From the NCBI RefSeq assembly GCF_015182315.1, contig NZ_PRDL01000001.1:310001-374000 (forward strand): DNA of 64,000 nt, given 5' to 3'. This document shows, piece by piece, positions 25,939 to 34,709 of this stretch (the first letter of the stretch is position 1; the number at the start of each line of letters is the position of its first letter). A model generated the notes under the pieces. It ran no database searches and was not told where the DNA came from. It saw only the letters and a list, made by a program, of their open reading frames with translations. Source of the DNA: Cellvibrio polysaccharolyticus. Its GTDB lineage: Bacteria > Pseudomonadota > Gammaproteobacteria > Pseudomonadales > Cellvibrionaceae. Both the position numbers and the translations under genes were made by a program.

Positions 25939-26380
25939 TATTCAGGATGTAATCCCGCATCGACCTCCGATGCGCCTGATTGACCGCTTGCACAGCCAGG
26001 CTGCCATGCAGGTCACTACTACCGCGCAGGTAAACCCGCAGTCAGGGTTTTATGATGCGGCAGCCGGTGGTGTGCCCGCTTGGGTGGGGTTGGAATACAT
26101 GGCGCAAACTGCCGCGGTGTGGATTGGTCTGCGCGATCATCAGGCGGGTCGCACCCCGGAACCGGCCTTTTTGGTCAGCGCCCGGCAATACCAGGCCTAT
26201 GAACCGGTGTTTCCCGCCGGTAGCCATTTTTTTATTGATGTCAGCGTCAAGTTGATGGATGCCAACATCGTGTCATTTGTTGGCAAAATTTATGATGATA
26301 GCGGCAAAGTCTGGGCAGATGCCCTCTTTACCGCATTCCGCCCGGACGATGTCCAGGCGTATTTACAAGGAGAATCCTGA
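25931..26380 (+). CDS. apeP: ApeP-like hotdog dehydratase subunit
   Basis: From ATG 25931 the product has 149 residues. VIPHRPPMRLIDRL opens the fold, and Glu55 in VGLEYMAQT matches the FabZ acid; the GHFPG histidine loop is missing. It is the complement of ApeI (15690), which has the His. The paralogue at 818-1309 shows the same split of catalytic residues. The stop shares a base with the ketoreductase start. Confidence 0.82.
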   Translation: MIDIQDVIPHRPPMRLIDRLHSQAAMQVTTTAQVNPQSGFYDAAAGGVPAWVGLEYMAQTAAVWIGLRDHQAGRTPEPAFLVSARQYQAYEPVFPAGSHFFIDVSVKLMDANIVSFVGKIYDDSGKVWADALFTAFRPDDVQAYLQGES

Positions 26381-27105
26381 TGAGTCGTCGGGTACTGGTT
26401 ACCGGCTCAAGCCGTGGCATTGGCCGCGCAATTGCCTTGCATCTCGCCCAACAGGGTTTTGATATCGCGGTGCACTACCGCAGCCGCGACGATGAAGCCG
26501 CGCAAGTAGTGGCAGACATTGAAGCGCTGGGTCGCAGCGCCAGCCTGTTGAAGTTCGATGTCGCCGACCGCCAGGCGGCGCGCACCGCGCTGGAAGCCGA
26601 GCTGGAACGCTTTGGCGCCTTTTATGGCGTGGTGTGCAATGCCGGCATCACCCGTGATAACGCCTTCCCGTCACTCACCGATGACGACTGGGACAGCGTG
26701 GTACACACCAATCTCGACGGTTTTTACAATATTCTCAAACCGCTGGTGATGCCGATGGTACAGGCGCGCAAGGGCGGTCGTATTGTCACCCTGTCATCCA
26801 TTGCCGGTATTGCCGGCAATCGCGGTCAGGTTAACTACAGCGCCAGCAAAGCCGGTTTGATCGGCGCCACCAAATCCCTTGCGCTGGAGCTGGCCAAGCG
26901 CCGCATCACGGTAAATTGTGTGGCACCGGGTATTATCGAAACCGATATGACTGACGACGTTTTCGCCGAAGAAGCCATGAAAATGATCCCCATGCGCCGC
27001 TTTGGCACTGCCGACGAAGTGGCCACTCTGGTCGGCTTTTTGATGAGCGACCACAGCAGCTACATTACCCGCCAGGTCATCTCGGTTAACGGTGGCATGT
27101 TGTGA
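26380..27105 (+). CDS. apeQ: ApeQ-like 3-ketoacyl-ACP reductase (FabG family)
   Basis: A 241-residue short-chain dehydrogenase. The NADP-binding GSSRGIG is at residues 8-14, NAG follows, and the Ser/Tyr/Lys active site is in LSSIAG and YSASKAG. ISVNGGML ends the protein as in FabG. It is the only ketoreductase in the pigment cluster, so it probably serves both ketosynthase sets unless housekeeping FabG helps. Confidence 0.88.
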   Translation: MSRRVLVTGSSRGIGRAIALHLAQQGFDIAVHYRSRDDEAAQVVADIEALGRSASLLKFDVADRQAARTALEAELERFGAFYGVVCNAGITRDNAFPSLTDDDWDSVVHTNLDGFYNILKPLVMPMVQARKGGRIVTLSSIAGIAGNRGQVNYSASKAGLIGATKSLALELAKRRITVNCVAPGIIETDMTDDVFAEEAMKMIPMRRFGTADEVATLVGFLMSDHSSYITRQVISVNGGML

Positions 27106-27127
27106 TCGTAAATAGCAGGACATCCGC

Positions 27128-28348
27128 ATGAGACGTGTCGTAATTACCGGTATCGGCGCTATTTCCGCGTTGGGCAATGACTGGGCGAGTGTCAGTGCTG
27201 CCCTCAAAGCAGGCCAAAACCGCATCAAGCGCATTGCTGAATTTGATCAGGTCGAAGGGCTGAACACCCGCTTGGGTGCGCCGGTGGAAGATTTCACCGT
27301 ACCCGCGCACTACTCCCGCAAAGCCCTGCGCAGCATGGGGCGCGGTGCCGTGATGGCGGTTCGCGCTACCGAAAAGGCACTGGAGCAAGCGGGTCTGGCT
27401 GATGATCTTGCCTTGCGCAATGGTCGCGCCGGTGTCTCTTACGGTTCCTGTATCGGCGCACCGGGCGATGTTCCGGCGTTGGCACGGGTGCTGACTGACC
27501 GCACCACAGTAGATATCAACGCATCGACCTACGTGCGCACCATGACTCACACCTCGGCGGTCAATATCGGCCTGTTTTTCAATATGACCGGCCGCATTAT
27601 TCCCACCGCATCCGCCTGCACTTCCGGCAGCCAGGGCATTGGCTACGCCTATGAAGCCATCAAATACGGGCTGCAGGACGTGATGGTAGCCGGTGGGTCG
27701 GAAGAATTTTCTGTCACTCAGGTAGCGGTATTCGACACTCTCTTTGCCACCAGTATGCGTAACGATGAGCCGCAACTGACGCCGCGCCCGTTTGACCGCG
27801 ACCGCGACGGGCTGGTGATTGGCGAAGGCGCTTGCAGCCTGATTCTCGAATCCCGCGAACATGCCATTGCCCGGGGCGCGACCATTCTCGGCGAAATTGT
27901 CGGCTACGGTACCAACTCCGACGGCACACATATTACCGAGCCAAACGCTGCTACCATGGCCAGCGCCATGCAACTGGCATTGGCCGATGCCGGGCTGACG
28001 CCCGAGCAAATTGTTTATGTGAATGCGCACGGCACCGCCACCGCCAAAGGTGACATTGCTGAAAGCCAGGCAACCGCCAGTGTACTGGGCCGGGTTCCGA
28101 TCAGTTCGCTGAAAAGTTACATCGGCCATACGCTCGGCGCCTGCGGTGCGCTCGAAGCCTGGATGAGTTTGGAAATGCTGCGCGAAGGCTGGTTTGCGCC
28201 AACGTTGAACCTCGACAATATCGACCCGGCCTGCGGTGATCTGGATTACATTACCGGCCAGGGCCGTCAATTGCAGGGCGACTATGTGATGAGCAATAAT
28301 TTTGCCTTTGGCGGCATCAACACCTCGCTGATTATTAAATGCAATTAA
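27128..28348 (+). CDS. apeR: ApeR-like beta-ketoacyl-ACP synthase II
   Basis: A 406-residue FabF-like enzyme with Cys164 in TASACTSGSQG, His301 in NAHGTAT, Lys329 and His334 in KSYIGHTLGACG, and FAFGGIN at the end. In APE pathways this ketosynthase is thought to act alone in early elongation of the aryl starter. It follows apeQ after 22 bp and is the last of the canonical ape genes. Confidence 0.87.
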   Translation: MRRVVITGIGAISALGNDWASVSAALKAGQNRIKRIAEFDQVEGLNTRLGAPVEDFTVPAHYSRKALRSMGRGAVMAVRATEKALEQAGLADDLALRNGRAGVSYGSCIGAPGDVPALARVLTDRTTVDINASTYVRTMTHTSAVNIGLFFNMTGRIIPTASACTSGSQGIGYAYEAIKYGLQDVMVAGGSEEFSVTQVAVFDTLFATSMRNDEPQLTPRPFDRDRDGLVIGEGACSLILESREHAIARGATILGEIVGYGTNSDGTHITEPNAATMASAMQLALADAGLTPEQIVYVNAHGTATAKGDIAESQATASVLGRVPISSLKSYIGHTLGACGALEAWMSLEMLREGWFAPTLNLDNIDPACGDLDYITGQGRQLQGDYVMSNNFAFGGINTSLIIKCN

Positions 28349-28379
28349 ATTTTGGAATGGTTATTCGGTAACGTGACGT

Positions 28380-29282
28380 ATGGACGCCTTCGTTGTACAG
28401 AAAAATAAAGTACAGAAAAATAAAACCATAGCGCCACCGCCAGATATTCCGGAGCCACCAATTCCCGATTGGTCGGCCATGCAGCTGGCGGACACCTGGC
28501 CGGATGCGCTGGATCTGAAAAGTTTTCGCGGCTGGAAGGAACTGTTGCGCGCTCTGTTTGGCAAACGAAAAACAGTACAGCCGCCCATCAACTTGCCACT
28601 GCAACTGCCCAAATATATTTTTCAGGAATTTCACAACCTGCCCAACGGCAACTACTCGCGCCGTTTTTCCCGGGGTTACATCACCGGTTTTGATCTCTCC
28701 ATGTTGGGGCACATGCAACGAGCCCGCGAAAATATCGCCCGTCACTTTAATGGTTGTCAGCGTGTACTGGATATTGGCACAGCGGGTGGCAGAACGGCAG
28801 CAGCCATTAAAGCGCGGGGCGTCGAACGCGTCTGGGGCATGGACCCCTCGCCCTATTTACTGGCGCACGCCGCCAGCGATTACCCGGAGATTGATTTCTT
28901 CCCTGGCATTGCTGAAAAAATTCCCTTCGCCGATGCACAGCTGGATGGAATTTCGATTTGTTTTGTCTTTCATGAAATGCCGCCGCGCTACATCCGCCGC
29001 GCCTTGCAGGAATGTCGTCGTGTCTTAAAACCGGGTGGCGTGCTGGTGGTTGCCGAACCTTCACCCCGGCAACTCGAACCTTTGCGATGGCGGGAATTAT
29101 TACAGCGGGCGGGTTGGTCGCGGCTCTATTTCAAAGCCCTGGCGCATCATGTTTACGAGCCGTTTTTAAAATCCTGGCACCGCATTGATAAAGCAGATTT
29201 ATTTGAAAAGGCCGGTTTTGAAAAAATGATCAGCCAACCGGGCATGCCGGTTAACACCTGGGCGCTGCAAGCTCCGCACTGA
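28380..29282 (+). CDS. Class I SAM-dependent methyltransferase
   Basis: A 300-residue protein with motif I VLDIGTAGGRTA (129-140), an acidic motif II around GMDPSP, and the motif III/IV region FHEMPPRYIRRALQECRRVLKPGG. The first 70 residues are Pro- and Lys-rich and contain VQKNK twice, encoded by a 15-bp tandem duplication at 28394-28423. It lies 31 bp after apeR and probably ends the operon. APE head groups are often O- or C-methylated, so aryl methylation is a fair guess; the acceptor is unknown. Confidence 0.75.
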   Translation: MDAFVVQKNKVQKNKTIAPPPDIPEPPIPDWSAMQLADTWPDALDLKSFRGWKELLRALFGKRKTVQPPINLPLQLPKYIFQEFHNLPNGNYSRRFSRGYITGFDLSMLGHMQRARENIARHFNGCQRVLDIGTAGGRTAAAIKARGVERVWGMDPSPYLLAHAASDYPEIDFFPGIAEKIPFADAQLDGISICFVFHEMPPRYIRRALQECRRVLKPGGVLVVAEPSPRQLEPLRWRELLQRAGWSRLYFKALAHHVYEPFLKSWHRIDKADLFEKAGFEKMISQPGMPVNTWALQAPH

Positions 29283-29295
29283 CGGCATGTTCATA

Positions 29296-30108
29296 TTATC
29301 CCGGCCACCAGCTAACCGGCCATTCCCCCTTGCGCAGCATGGCAGCAATGTCCATGGTCAGCGCAATACCTACATGCACCATCACGCCGCCCCAGATTGA
29401 GCGGGAGCGCAGTGCGAGAATGCCGAGAAAAAAGCCGAACAAAATGGCGCCGGTGGCTTCAAGCCATAGCTTCGGGAAGTGAATCATCAAATAGGGGACG
29501 CACATAATCCAGATGGCATTGGCGCCCAGCGCCGGGCGTAACGCCTGCAAAATGAAACCGCGAAAGAAAAATTCCAGAAAAATAAACTGGCTGATATAGA
29601 GCAGTTGCCATATCAGCAGATCAAAAAAACTGCGCCCGGCCAAACTGTAAAACGGATAGTGATTAACGAAGTCGTCGCCCTGGCTGACCAGAAAAATAAA
29701 AAATAATATAGGTGTAATAAGCAGCACATAACCCGGCCAGTGTTTTAGCGTATCGTTCATCCGCCAGCCGTAGTCGATAATTTTCTCGCGGAAAATAAAG
29801 CGGATGGTAAGAAAGGGTAAAACAATAAACGTCAGCAAATGCATGCTGGCCCACCAACCGTAAGCCGTCAGTTCGTACCAACCGCTATCAGCAAGGCGCT
29901 GCGCGTTTTCATCGCCCAGCAGTGCCTGAAAATTGCTGGAAAATTTGCCGTAATGGAGAGTTAACAGGCTCACACAAACACACAGCAAGGTGAACATCAC
30001 CCGGCGCAATGCGGCAGCTTTATCCATCTGCCACGATGGCGGTTCCCGATCAATCTGATCGAGAATCTGTATAAAGCGCCGCGGATGGAGCTGCTGTAAA
30101 AAATTCAT
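29296..30108 (-). CDS. CPBP-family intramembrane protease-like protein
   Basis: A 270-residue protein with about seven or eight membrane helices. FLEFFFRGFI matches the CPBP motif 1, though with one Glu where many members have two, and IHFPK and MVHVGIA give the later His residues. These proteins (Abi/CAAX protease family) cleave or bind membrane substrates, but most have no known target. It is convergent with the methyltransferase and lies 10 bp after the FemAB-like gene, in a minus-strand set of three. Confidence 0.75.
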   Translation of the reverse strand: MNFLQQLHPRRFIQILDQIDREPPSWQMDKAAALRRVMFTLLCVCVSLLTLHYGKFSSNFQALLGDENAQRLADSGWYELTAYGWWASMHLLTFIVLPFLTIRFIFREKIIDYGWRMNDTLKHWPGYVLLITPILFFIFLVSQGDDFVNHYPFYSLAGRSFFDLLIWQLLYISQFIFLEFFFRGFILQALRPALGANAIWIMCVPYLMIHFPKLWLEATGAILFGFFLGILALRSRSIWGGVMVHVGIALTMDIAAMLRKGEWPVSWWPG

Positions 30109-30118
30109 ATAACGTCCG

Positions 30119-31270
30119 TTATTGTGCTGCGCGGTGATCCCGGTAGGGGGATGCGGCTTTTACGTCAGCGATGTATTGCTCAATGTGCAGCTTTTCTTCT
30201 TCCACAAAATTGTCCACCGCCTGGTGGAAGCGGTTGTCTTGTAATTGATGCAAGGAAAAGGTCTGGCAAGCTTCAAAACCACGCTGAATTTTATGCTCGC
30301 CCTGGGCGCCACCATCAAATCTTTGTAAACCCTGGCGAAGCAGGTAATCAATGCCCTGGTAGTAACAGGTTTCAAAATGCAGAAAATCATATTCGGCCAG
30401 GCAGCCCCAATAACGGCCATAAAGCGTGTTGCTGTCTTTAAAAAACCAGGCGGCAGCGATAACCCGGTTATCTTTATGAGCCTGAATCAATAAACACTGC
30501 CGGGGTAGCTCACGCGCAATGCGCACAAAAAAATCACCATGCAGATAACCGTGATGACCGCTGCGTTTCAGGTAGGTCATCTGGTAAAAATCATAAAAAC
30601 GTGCGCAGTCGTCTTCGCTCAGGCTTTCCCCTTCATGGCAGCTAAAAGTGATGCCCTGTGCGGCAACTTTATTTCTTTCCTGAAGGATATTTTTGCGCTT
30701 GCGTGATAGCAGTGTTGCCAGAAACTCATCAAAATTCTTATAGCCGCGGTTATGCCAATGAAACTGACAACCCATGCGAAGGGCTGCTCCACGCTCCTGC
30801 CACAATACAGCGGATGGTTGCTCAACAAACAAACTGTGCCAGCCGGAAAAGCCCAGCCGTTGGCATTCTGCATCCAGCGCTTTGGTTAAGGCCGGTAAAA
30901 GCGATTTTAAATCCAGAGAGGCGTCCAGCAATAAACGCGGGCCGGTGCAGGGTGTAAAGGGAATGGCGTTTACCAGCTTCGGATAATAATCGTGCCCCAG
31001 TTGTTGCCAGGCATCGGCCCACGACCAATCAAAAACATATTCGCCATAGGAATGGCTTTTAATAAACCAGGGCTGCGCTATTACCAGTTGGCCGTCGCGA
31101 TACGCCAGCAGGTGATGCGGCTGCCAACCGGAATTGGCGGTGGTCGCCCCGGTTATTTCCAGCGCCAGCAAAAATTCATAACGCATAAAAGGATAGTCAG
31201 TCGGGCACAAGGCATTCCATGCGGCGGGGTCAATACTCTGAAGGGAATCAACAAACGAAAACTGAAGCAT
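30119..31270 (-). CDS. FemAB/GNAT-like protein (PF04339-type peptidoglycan-linked family)
   Basis: A 383-residue cytoplasmic protein. It opens with DSLQSIDPAAWNAL and PFMRYEFLLALE, then has RKRKNILQERNKVAAQG and, near the C-terminus, FDGGAQGEHKIQRGFEA, which are marks of this GNAT-like family. No signal peptide or helix is seen. Members are assumed to transfer an aminoacyl or acyl group, but no substrate is established. It follows ychJ and precedes the CPBP gene. Confidence 0.8.
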   Translation of the reverse strand: MLQFSFVDSLQSIDPAAWNALCPTDYPFMRYEFLLALEITGATTANSGWQPHHLLAYRDGQLVIAQPWFIKSHSYGEYVFDWSWADAWQQLGHDYYPKLVNAIPFTPCTGPRLLLDASLDLKSLLPALTKALDAECQRLGFSGWHSLFVEQPSAVLWQERGAALRMGCQFHWHNRGYKNFDEFLATLLSRKRKNILQERNKVAAQGITFSCHEGESLSEDDCARFYDFYQMTYLKRSGHHGYLHGDFFVRIARELPRQCLLIQAHKDNRVIAAAWFFKDSNTLYGRYWGCLAEYDFLHFETCYYQGIDYLLRQGLQRFDGGAQGEHKIQRGFEACQTFSLHQLQDNRFHQAVDNFVEEEKLHIEQYIADVKAASPYRDHRAAQ

Positions 31271-31315
31271 GAAATTATCTGCCAGCCGAATTTTTCAGCA
31301 AAGGGTTGAATAGCA

Positions 31316-31759
31316 TCACTGGCAGCACACCTTGGATTTTCGACCACTGCCGCACGGGCAAGGATCATTGCGGCCTGGCTTGAGCGAACCCTCGCGGGTT
31401 TTTCCGCTGCGGTAATACCAGTGTTGCTGCTCCCGCACAAAATTGGATTCTTCTTCCAGAAACCCCCAACCGTCAGCGGTTTTATAAACCGCTCGAAAAT
31501 GCACAAACCCGGCATCGCTCTGCTCGCTTGCCTGCACAACCTGCAAGGATTTCCAATCCGGCGAATCATCCAGGTTCAGTTGCGCTGGCCGTGTGGAAGT
31601 GTGCCAGCTACGAAACAGGTAGTCGCTCAATTTCAATACAAACGCACTGTAACGCGACCGCATCAATCGCTCGGGTGACGGCGCTGGCGCTCCCTCATGA
31701 AGCGGCTGGCAACAGTTCTCATACAACAAACCGCTGCTACAGGGGCATTGTGGAGCCAT
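31316..31759 (-). CDS. ychJ: YchJ-family SEC-C protein
   Basis: A 147-residue protein with a Cys-rich zinc motif at each end: CPCSSGLLYENCC at residues 5-17 and CPCGSGRKSKVCC at the C-terminus. The middle holds the SRYSAFVL and WYYRSG features of the YchJ/NTF2-like fold. SEC-C motifs bind zinc and often mediate ribosome or SecB contacts; the function of YchJ is unproven. It is first in the minus-strand set. Confidence 0.85.
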   Translation of the reverse strand: MAPQCPCSSGLLYENCCQPLHEGAPAPSPERLMRSRYSAFVLKLSDYLFRSWHTSTRPAQLNLDDSPDWKSLQVVQASEQSDAGFVHFRAVYKTADGWGFLEEESNFVREQQHWYYRSGKTREGSLKPGRNDPCPCGSGRKSKVCCQ

Positions 31760-32143
31760 GGGTAAATCCTGATTTCAAGGAAGGTCTTATGCCTGAAAGG
31801 TGGCAAAACATAACATTTTTTGCTGAAAAGAGGTGCGTAATAAGGGATAAACCGGCGTGGGAGAAGCGGGCTGAGGGCTGATAAATCAATGGCTGCCATC
31901 ACCAGATAGCACTGTGAAACCCGCAGCAACACTGGCCTGCAGGTAACTATGAATAATATTCATGTTGTAGTGAAATTAAGTCGTTTTTATTCATGAAGCG
32001 ATTCCGGTATAAAACCACCCTGCGCTTAACCCGTCCATCAGGGTGAGCTCCTGGCGGGTTCTCAGGTACAACCCTGAAAACGAAGCCCGGCAAGAGCAAG
32101 CAATCAATTCAGGTTTTATCAGAAATCAGGTTTCAAGATCACC
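31760..32143. promoter_or_regulatory. Divergent intergenic region with a possible pseudoknot leader for mesX
   Basis: This 384-bp region separates ychJ from mesX. In the plus-strand leader two stems interlock: CACCCTG (32016-32022) with CAGGGTG (32039-32045), and AACCCG (32028-32033), inside the first loop, with CGGGTT (32055-32060). That is an H-type pseudoknot layout about 85-130 bases before the start. It matches no riboswitch consensus I know. A partial dyad TTCA-N8-TGAA lies near 31962-31977. Confidence 0.4.
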
Positions 32144-33127
32144 ATGACTAAAGACTTCAGCTTCACCATCAAAAGCATTCGTTTCGATGAAAATTATCGT
32201 CCCGCAGACAACACGCGCATTACCACCAACTTTGCCAATTTGGCCAGAGGTGAGCGTCGTCAACAGAACCTGCGCAACACCCTGATGATGATTGACAATC
32301 GTTTCAATGCGCTGGCGAGCTGGGATAACCCCCAGGGCGATCGTTACTCTGTCGAGCTTGAAATCATTTCCGTTGAAATGGCTATTGATGCTGAAGGCAA
32401 GGGTGATTCCTTCCCGGCGATTGAAATATTGAAAACCAACATTGTTGATAAAAAAACCAACAAGCGCATTGAAGGCATTGTCGGCAATAACTTCTCTTCT
32501 TATGTTCGCGATTATGATTTCAGCGTATTACTGCTGGAACATAACAAAGGCCAGGCCAAATTCAGCATCCCGGAGAATTACGGCGATCTGCATGGCAAAC
32601 TCTTTCAGAGTTTTGTGAAGTCGAATACTTACAAAGAGCATTTCAATAAGCCGCCGGTTATTTGTTTGAGTGTTTCCGACAACAAAACCTATCACCAAAC
32701 CGAAAACCAGCACCCGGTACTGGGTTTTGAATACCTGCCCAACGAATCCTCGTTGACGGAGCAGTACTTCAAAAAAATGGGTCTTGAGGTTCGCTACTTC
32801 ATGCCGCCAAACAGTGTTGCGCCTTTGGCCTTCTATTTCTTTGGTGATTTACTGACTGACTACACCAATCTGGAACTGATCAGCACTATCAGCACCATGG
32901 AAGCCTTCCAGAAAATTTACCGTCCTGAAATTTACAATGCTAACGCCGTAGCAGGAAAATGCTACCAGCCCAGCTTGAAAAATCAGGATCATTCTTTAAC
33001 TCGCATTGTTTATGATCGTGAAGAACGTAGCCGCCTGGCCATTGAACAAGGGAAATTTGCTGAAGAGCAATTTATCAAACCCTACCGCGCTGTTCTTGAG
33101 CAGTGGTCTGCCAATTACGCGGTTTAA
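32144..33127 (+). CDS. mesX: MesX (DUF1852), partner of methionine synthase MesD
   Basis: A 327-residue soluble protein recognised by its start FSFTIKSIRFDENY, by TRITTNFANLARG and by its position directly before a core methionine synthase. DUF1852 proteins were named MesX in work on folate-independent methionine synthases, where they are needed for MesD activity; the methyl donor is unknown. No cofactor motif is obvious. The gene ends 45 bp before mesD. The Shine-Dalgarno site is weak, which fits translational control by the leader. Confidence 0.82.
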   Translation: MTKDFSFTIKSIRFDENYRPADNTRITTNFANLARGERRQQNLRNTLMMIDNRFNALASWDNPQGDRYSVELEIISVEMAIDAEGKGDSFPAIEILKTNIVDKKTNKRIEGIVGNNFSSYVRDYDFSVLLLEHNKGQAKFSIPENYGDLHGKLFQSFVKSNTYKEHFNKPPVICLSVSDNKTYHQTENQHPVLGFEYLPNESSLTEQYFKKMGLEVRYFMPPNSVAPLAFYFFGDLLTDYTNLELISTISTMEAFQKIYRPEIYNANAVAGKCYQPSLKNQDHSLTRIVYDREERSRLAIEQGKFAEEQFIKPYRAVLEQWSANYAV

Positions 33128-33172
33128 TGACTCAACTTCTTACGATTAATTGCAAAAAAAAGATTACTCACT

Positions 33173-34204
33173 ATGAAAAAATTATTACCTACCTCAACCG
33201 CCGGCAGCTTACCGAAACCCTCCTGGATTGCAGAGCCTGAAAAATTGTGGTCACCCTGGAAGCTGGAAGGTGATGAATTGGTTGACGGCAAAAAAGATGC
33301 GTTATTTTTGTCGCTGCACGAACAGCAACACGCAGGCCTGGATATTGTTGGTGATGGCGAACAATCGCGCCAACACTTTGTTACTACCTTTATTGAGCAC
33401 CTGGATGGCGTTGATTTTGAAAAGCGCGAAACCGTCAGAATCCGTGATCGCTACGATGCCAGCGTACCAACGGTGGTTGGCCCGGTGTCTCGCCAAAAGC
33501 CGGTGTTTGTTGAAGACGCCAAATTTTTACGCCAGCAAACCACGCAGCCGATCAAATGGGCCTTGCCTGGCCCGATGACCATGATTGATACGCTCTACGA
33601 TGCGCATTACAAAAGCCGCGAAAAACTGGCTTGGGAATTTGCAAAAATCCTCAACCAGGAAGCCAAAGAGCTGGAAGCGGTTGGTGTGGATATTATTCAG
33701 TTTGACGAACCGGCATTTAACGTATTTTTTGACGAAGTCAATGACTGGGGCATCGCCACGCTAGAAAGAGCCATTGAAGGCCTGAAATGCGAAACAGCGG
33801 TACACATCTGCTACGGCTACGGCATTAAAGCCAATACCGATTGGAAAAAAACGCTGGGCACAGATTGGCGTCAATATGAAAAAATCTTCCCAAAGCTGCA
33901 AAAATCCAACATCGACATCATCTCGCTGGAATGCCACAACTCCCATGTTCCCATGGAGCTGCTGGAACTCATTCGCGGCAAAAAGGTAATGGTTGGTGCT
34001 ATCGACGTAGCAAGCAACACCATTGAAACCCCGGAAGAAGTAGCCGACACCCTGCGCAAAGCGCTTCAATTCGTAGACGCCGACAAACTCTACCCCTGCA
34101 CCAACTGCGGCATGACCCCTTTGTCCCGTGGAGTAGCAAGAGGCAAGTTGCAAGCGTTAAGTGCGGGTGCGGAGATTGTTAGAAGAGAGCTATCGGCCAA
34201 GTAA
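33173..34204 (+). CDS. mesD: MesD core methionine synthase (MetE C-terminal-like)
   Basis: A 343-residue enzyme equal to the catalytic C-terminal barrel of MetE, without the N-terminal folate-binding half. Zinc-ligand candidates are the His-Cys pair in VHICYGYG, Glu in FDEPAF/SLECHNSH and the late Cys in YPCTNCGM. It methylates homocysteine. With mesX next to it, it belongs to the MesD type, not to full-length MetE, and does not need 5-methyl-tetrahydrofolate. A hairpin follows at 34230-34269. Confidence 0.83.
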   Translation: MKKLLPTSTAGSLPKPSWIAEPEKLWSPWKLEGDELVDGKKDALFLSLHEQQHAGLDIVGDGEQSRQHFVTTFIEHLDGVDFEKRETVRIRDRYDASVPTVVGPVSRQKPVFVEDAKFLRQQTTQPIKWALPGPMTMIDTLYDAHYKSREKLAWEFAKILNQEAKELEAVGVDIIQFDEPAFNVFFDEVNDWGIATLERAIEGLKCETAVHICYGYGIKANTDWKKTLGTDWRQYEKIFPKLQKSNIDIISLECHNSHVPMELLELIRGKKVMVGAIDVASNTIETPEEVADTLRKALQFVDADKLYPCTNCGMTPLSRGVARGKLQALSAGAEIVRRELSAK

Positions 34205-34709
34205 TAGGTAGTGATGTATTAAGGGCTACCGGTTTGATTGGGCTCGAATCCCGTTATCAAATCAAACCGATAACCCCTCTGAACTAAAACTGCTCTGGTA
34301 TATAAACGAACTAAAAATGTTCTGGTGCGCGGATGTCTGATGTTCGTTGGTTGCTGACGCTGTTTGAGGTCGGCTATCGGCCAGGAGCGGAAGTTCGATG
34401 CCTTAATTTTTCCCGCCTCAGAACTGACCTGAGTCAGTACAATTTCGCTGTAGTAGTTGATGCGCATACTACGATTTAATATCCTTATTCACGGCAGAGC
34501 AACGAGAAACGCACCAGCGGCTAATTTTTTAGCTATTCGCTGTGTAATTTTCTGGCAATGGGACGATTAATGATTATCAAAGCTTCTCAATAATCATTAA
34601 TTTCTATTAATAATTGCTTTTCATATTTTCCATGTAGTCATTGTCTTGCTAAAGGGGATGCACAGCGTAGGTCGCGGAGAGCCGAAAGCCTTGATTAGGC
34701 TTGAGCCAG
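34205..34709. other. Gene-free region at the edge of an AT-rich patch
   Basis: About 500 bp without a supported gene. It starts with a hairpin at 34230-34269 (CGGTTTGATT and AATCAAACCG) whose loop reads GGGCTCGAATCCC, like a tRNA T-arm. An imperfect direct repeat (GAACTAAAA followed by TGYTCTGGT) occurs around 34278 and 34307. From about 34490 the base composition becomes visibly AT-rich. It may be an old insertion edge. Confidence 0.4.
34230..34269 (+). terminator. Hairpin after mesD, possible terminator
   Basis: A 10-bp inverted repeat begins 26 bp after the mesD stop. There is no strong T-tract after it, so termination is only possible. The loop resembles a tRNA T-arm. Confidence 0.4.

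Noticed and set aside
27086..28270. 394-codon minus-strand frame opposite apeR
   Set aside because: The plus strand encodes a complete ketosynthase with its active site; the antisense product has no recognisable features.
34230..34269. A tRNA gene or fragment suggested by GGGCTCGAATCCC
   Set aside because: Only a T-arm-like loop is present; no acceptor, D or anticodon arms can be drawn. It is more simply a hairpin.
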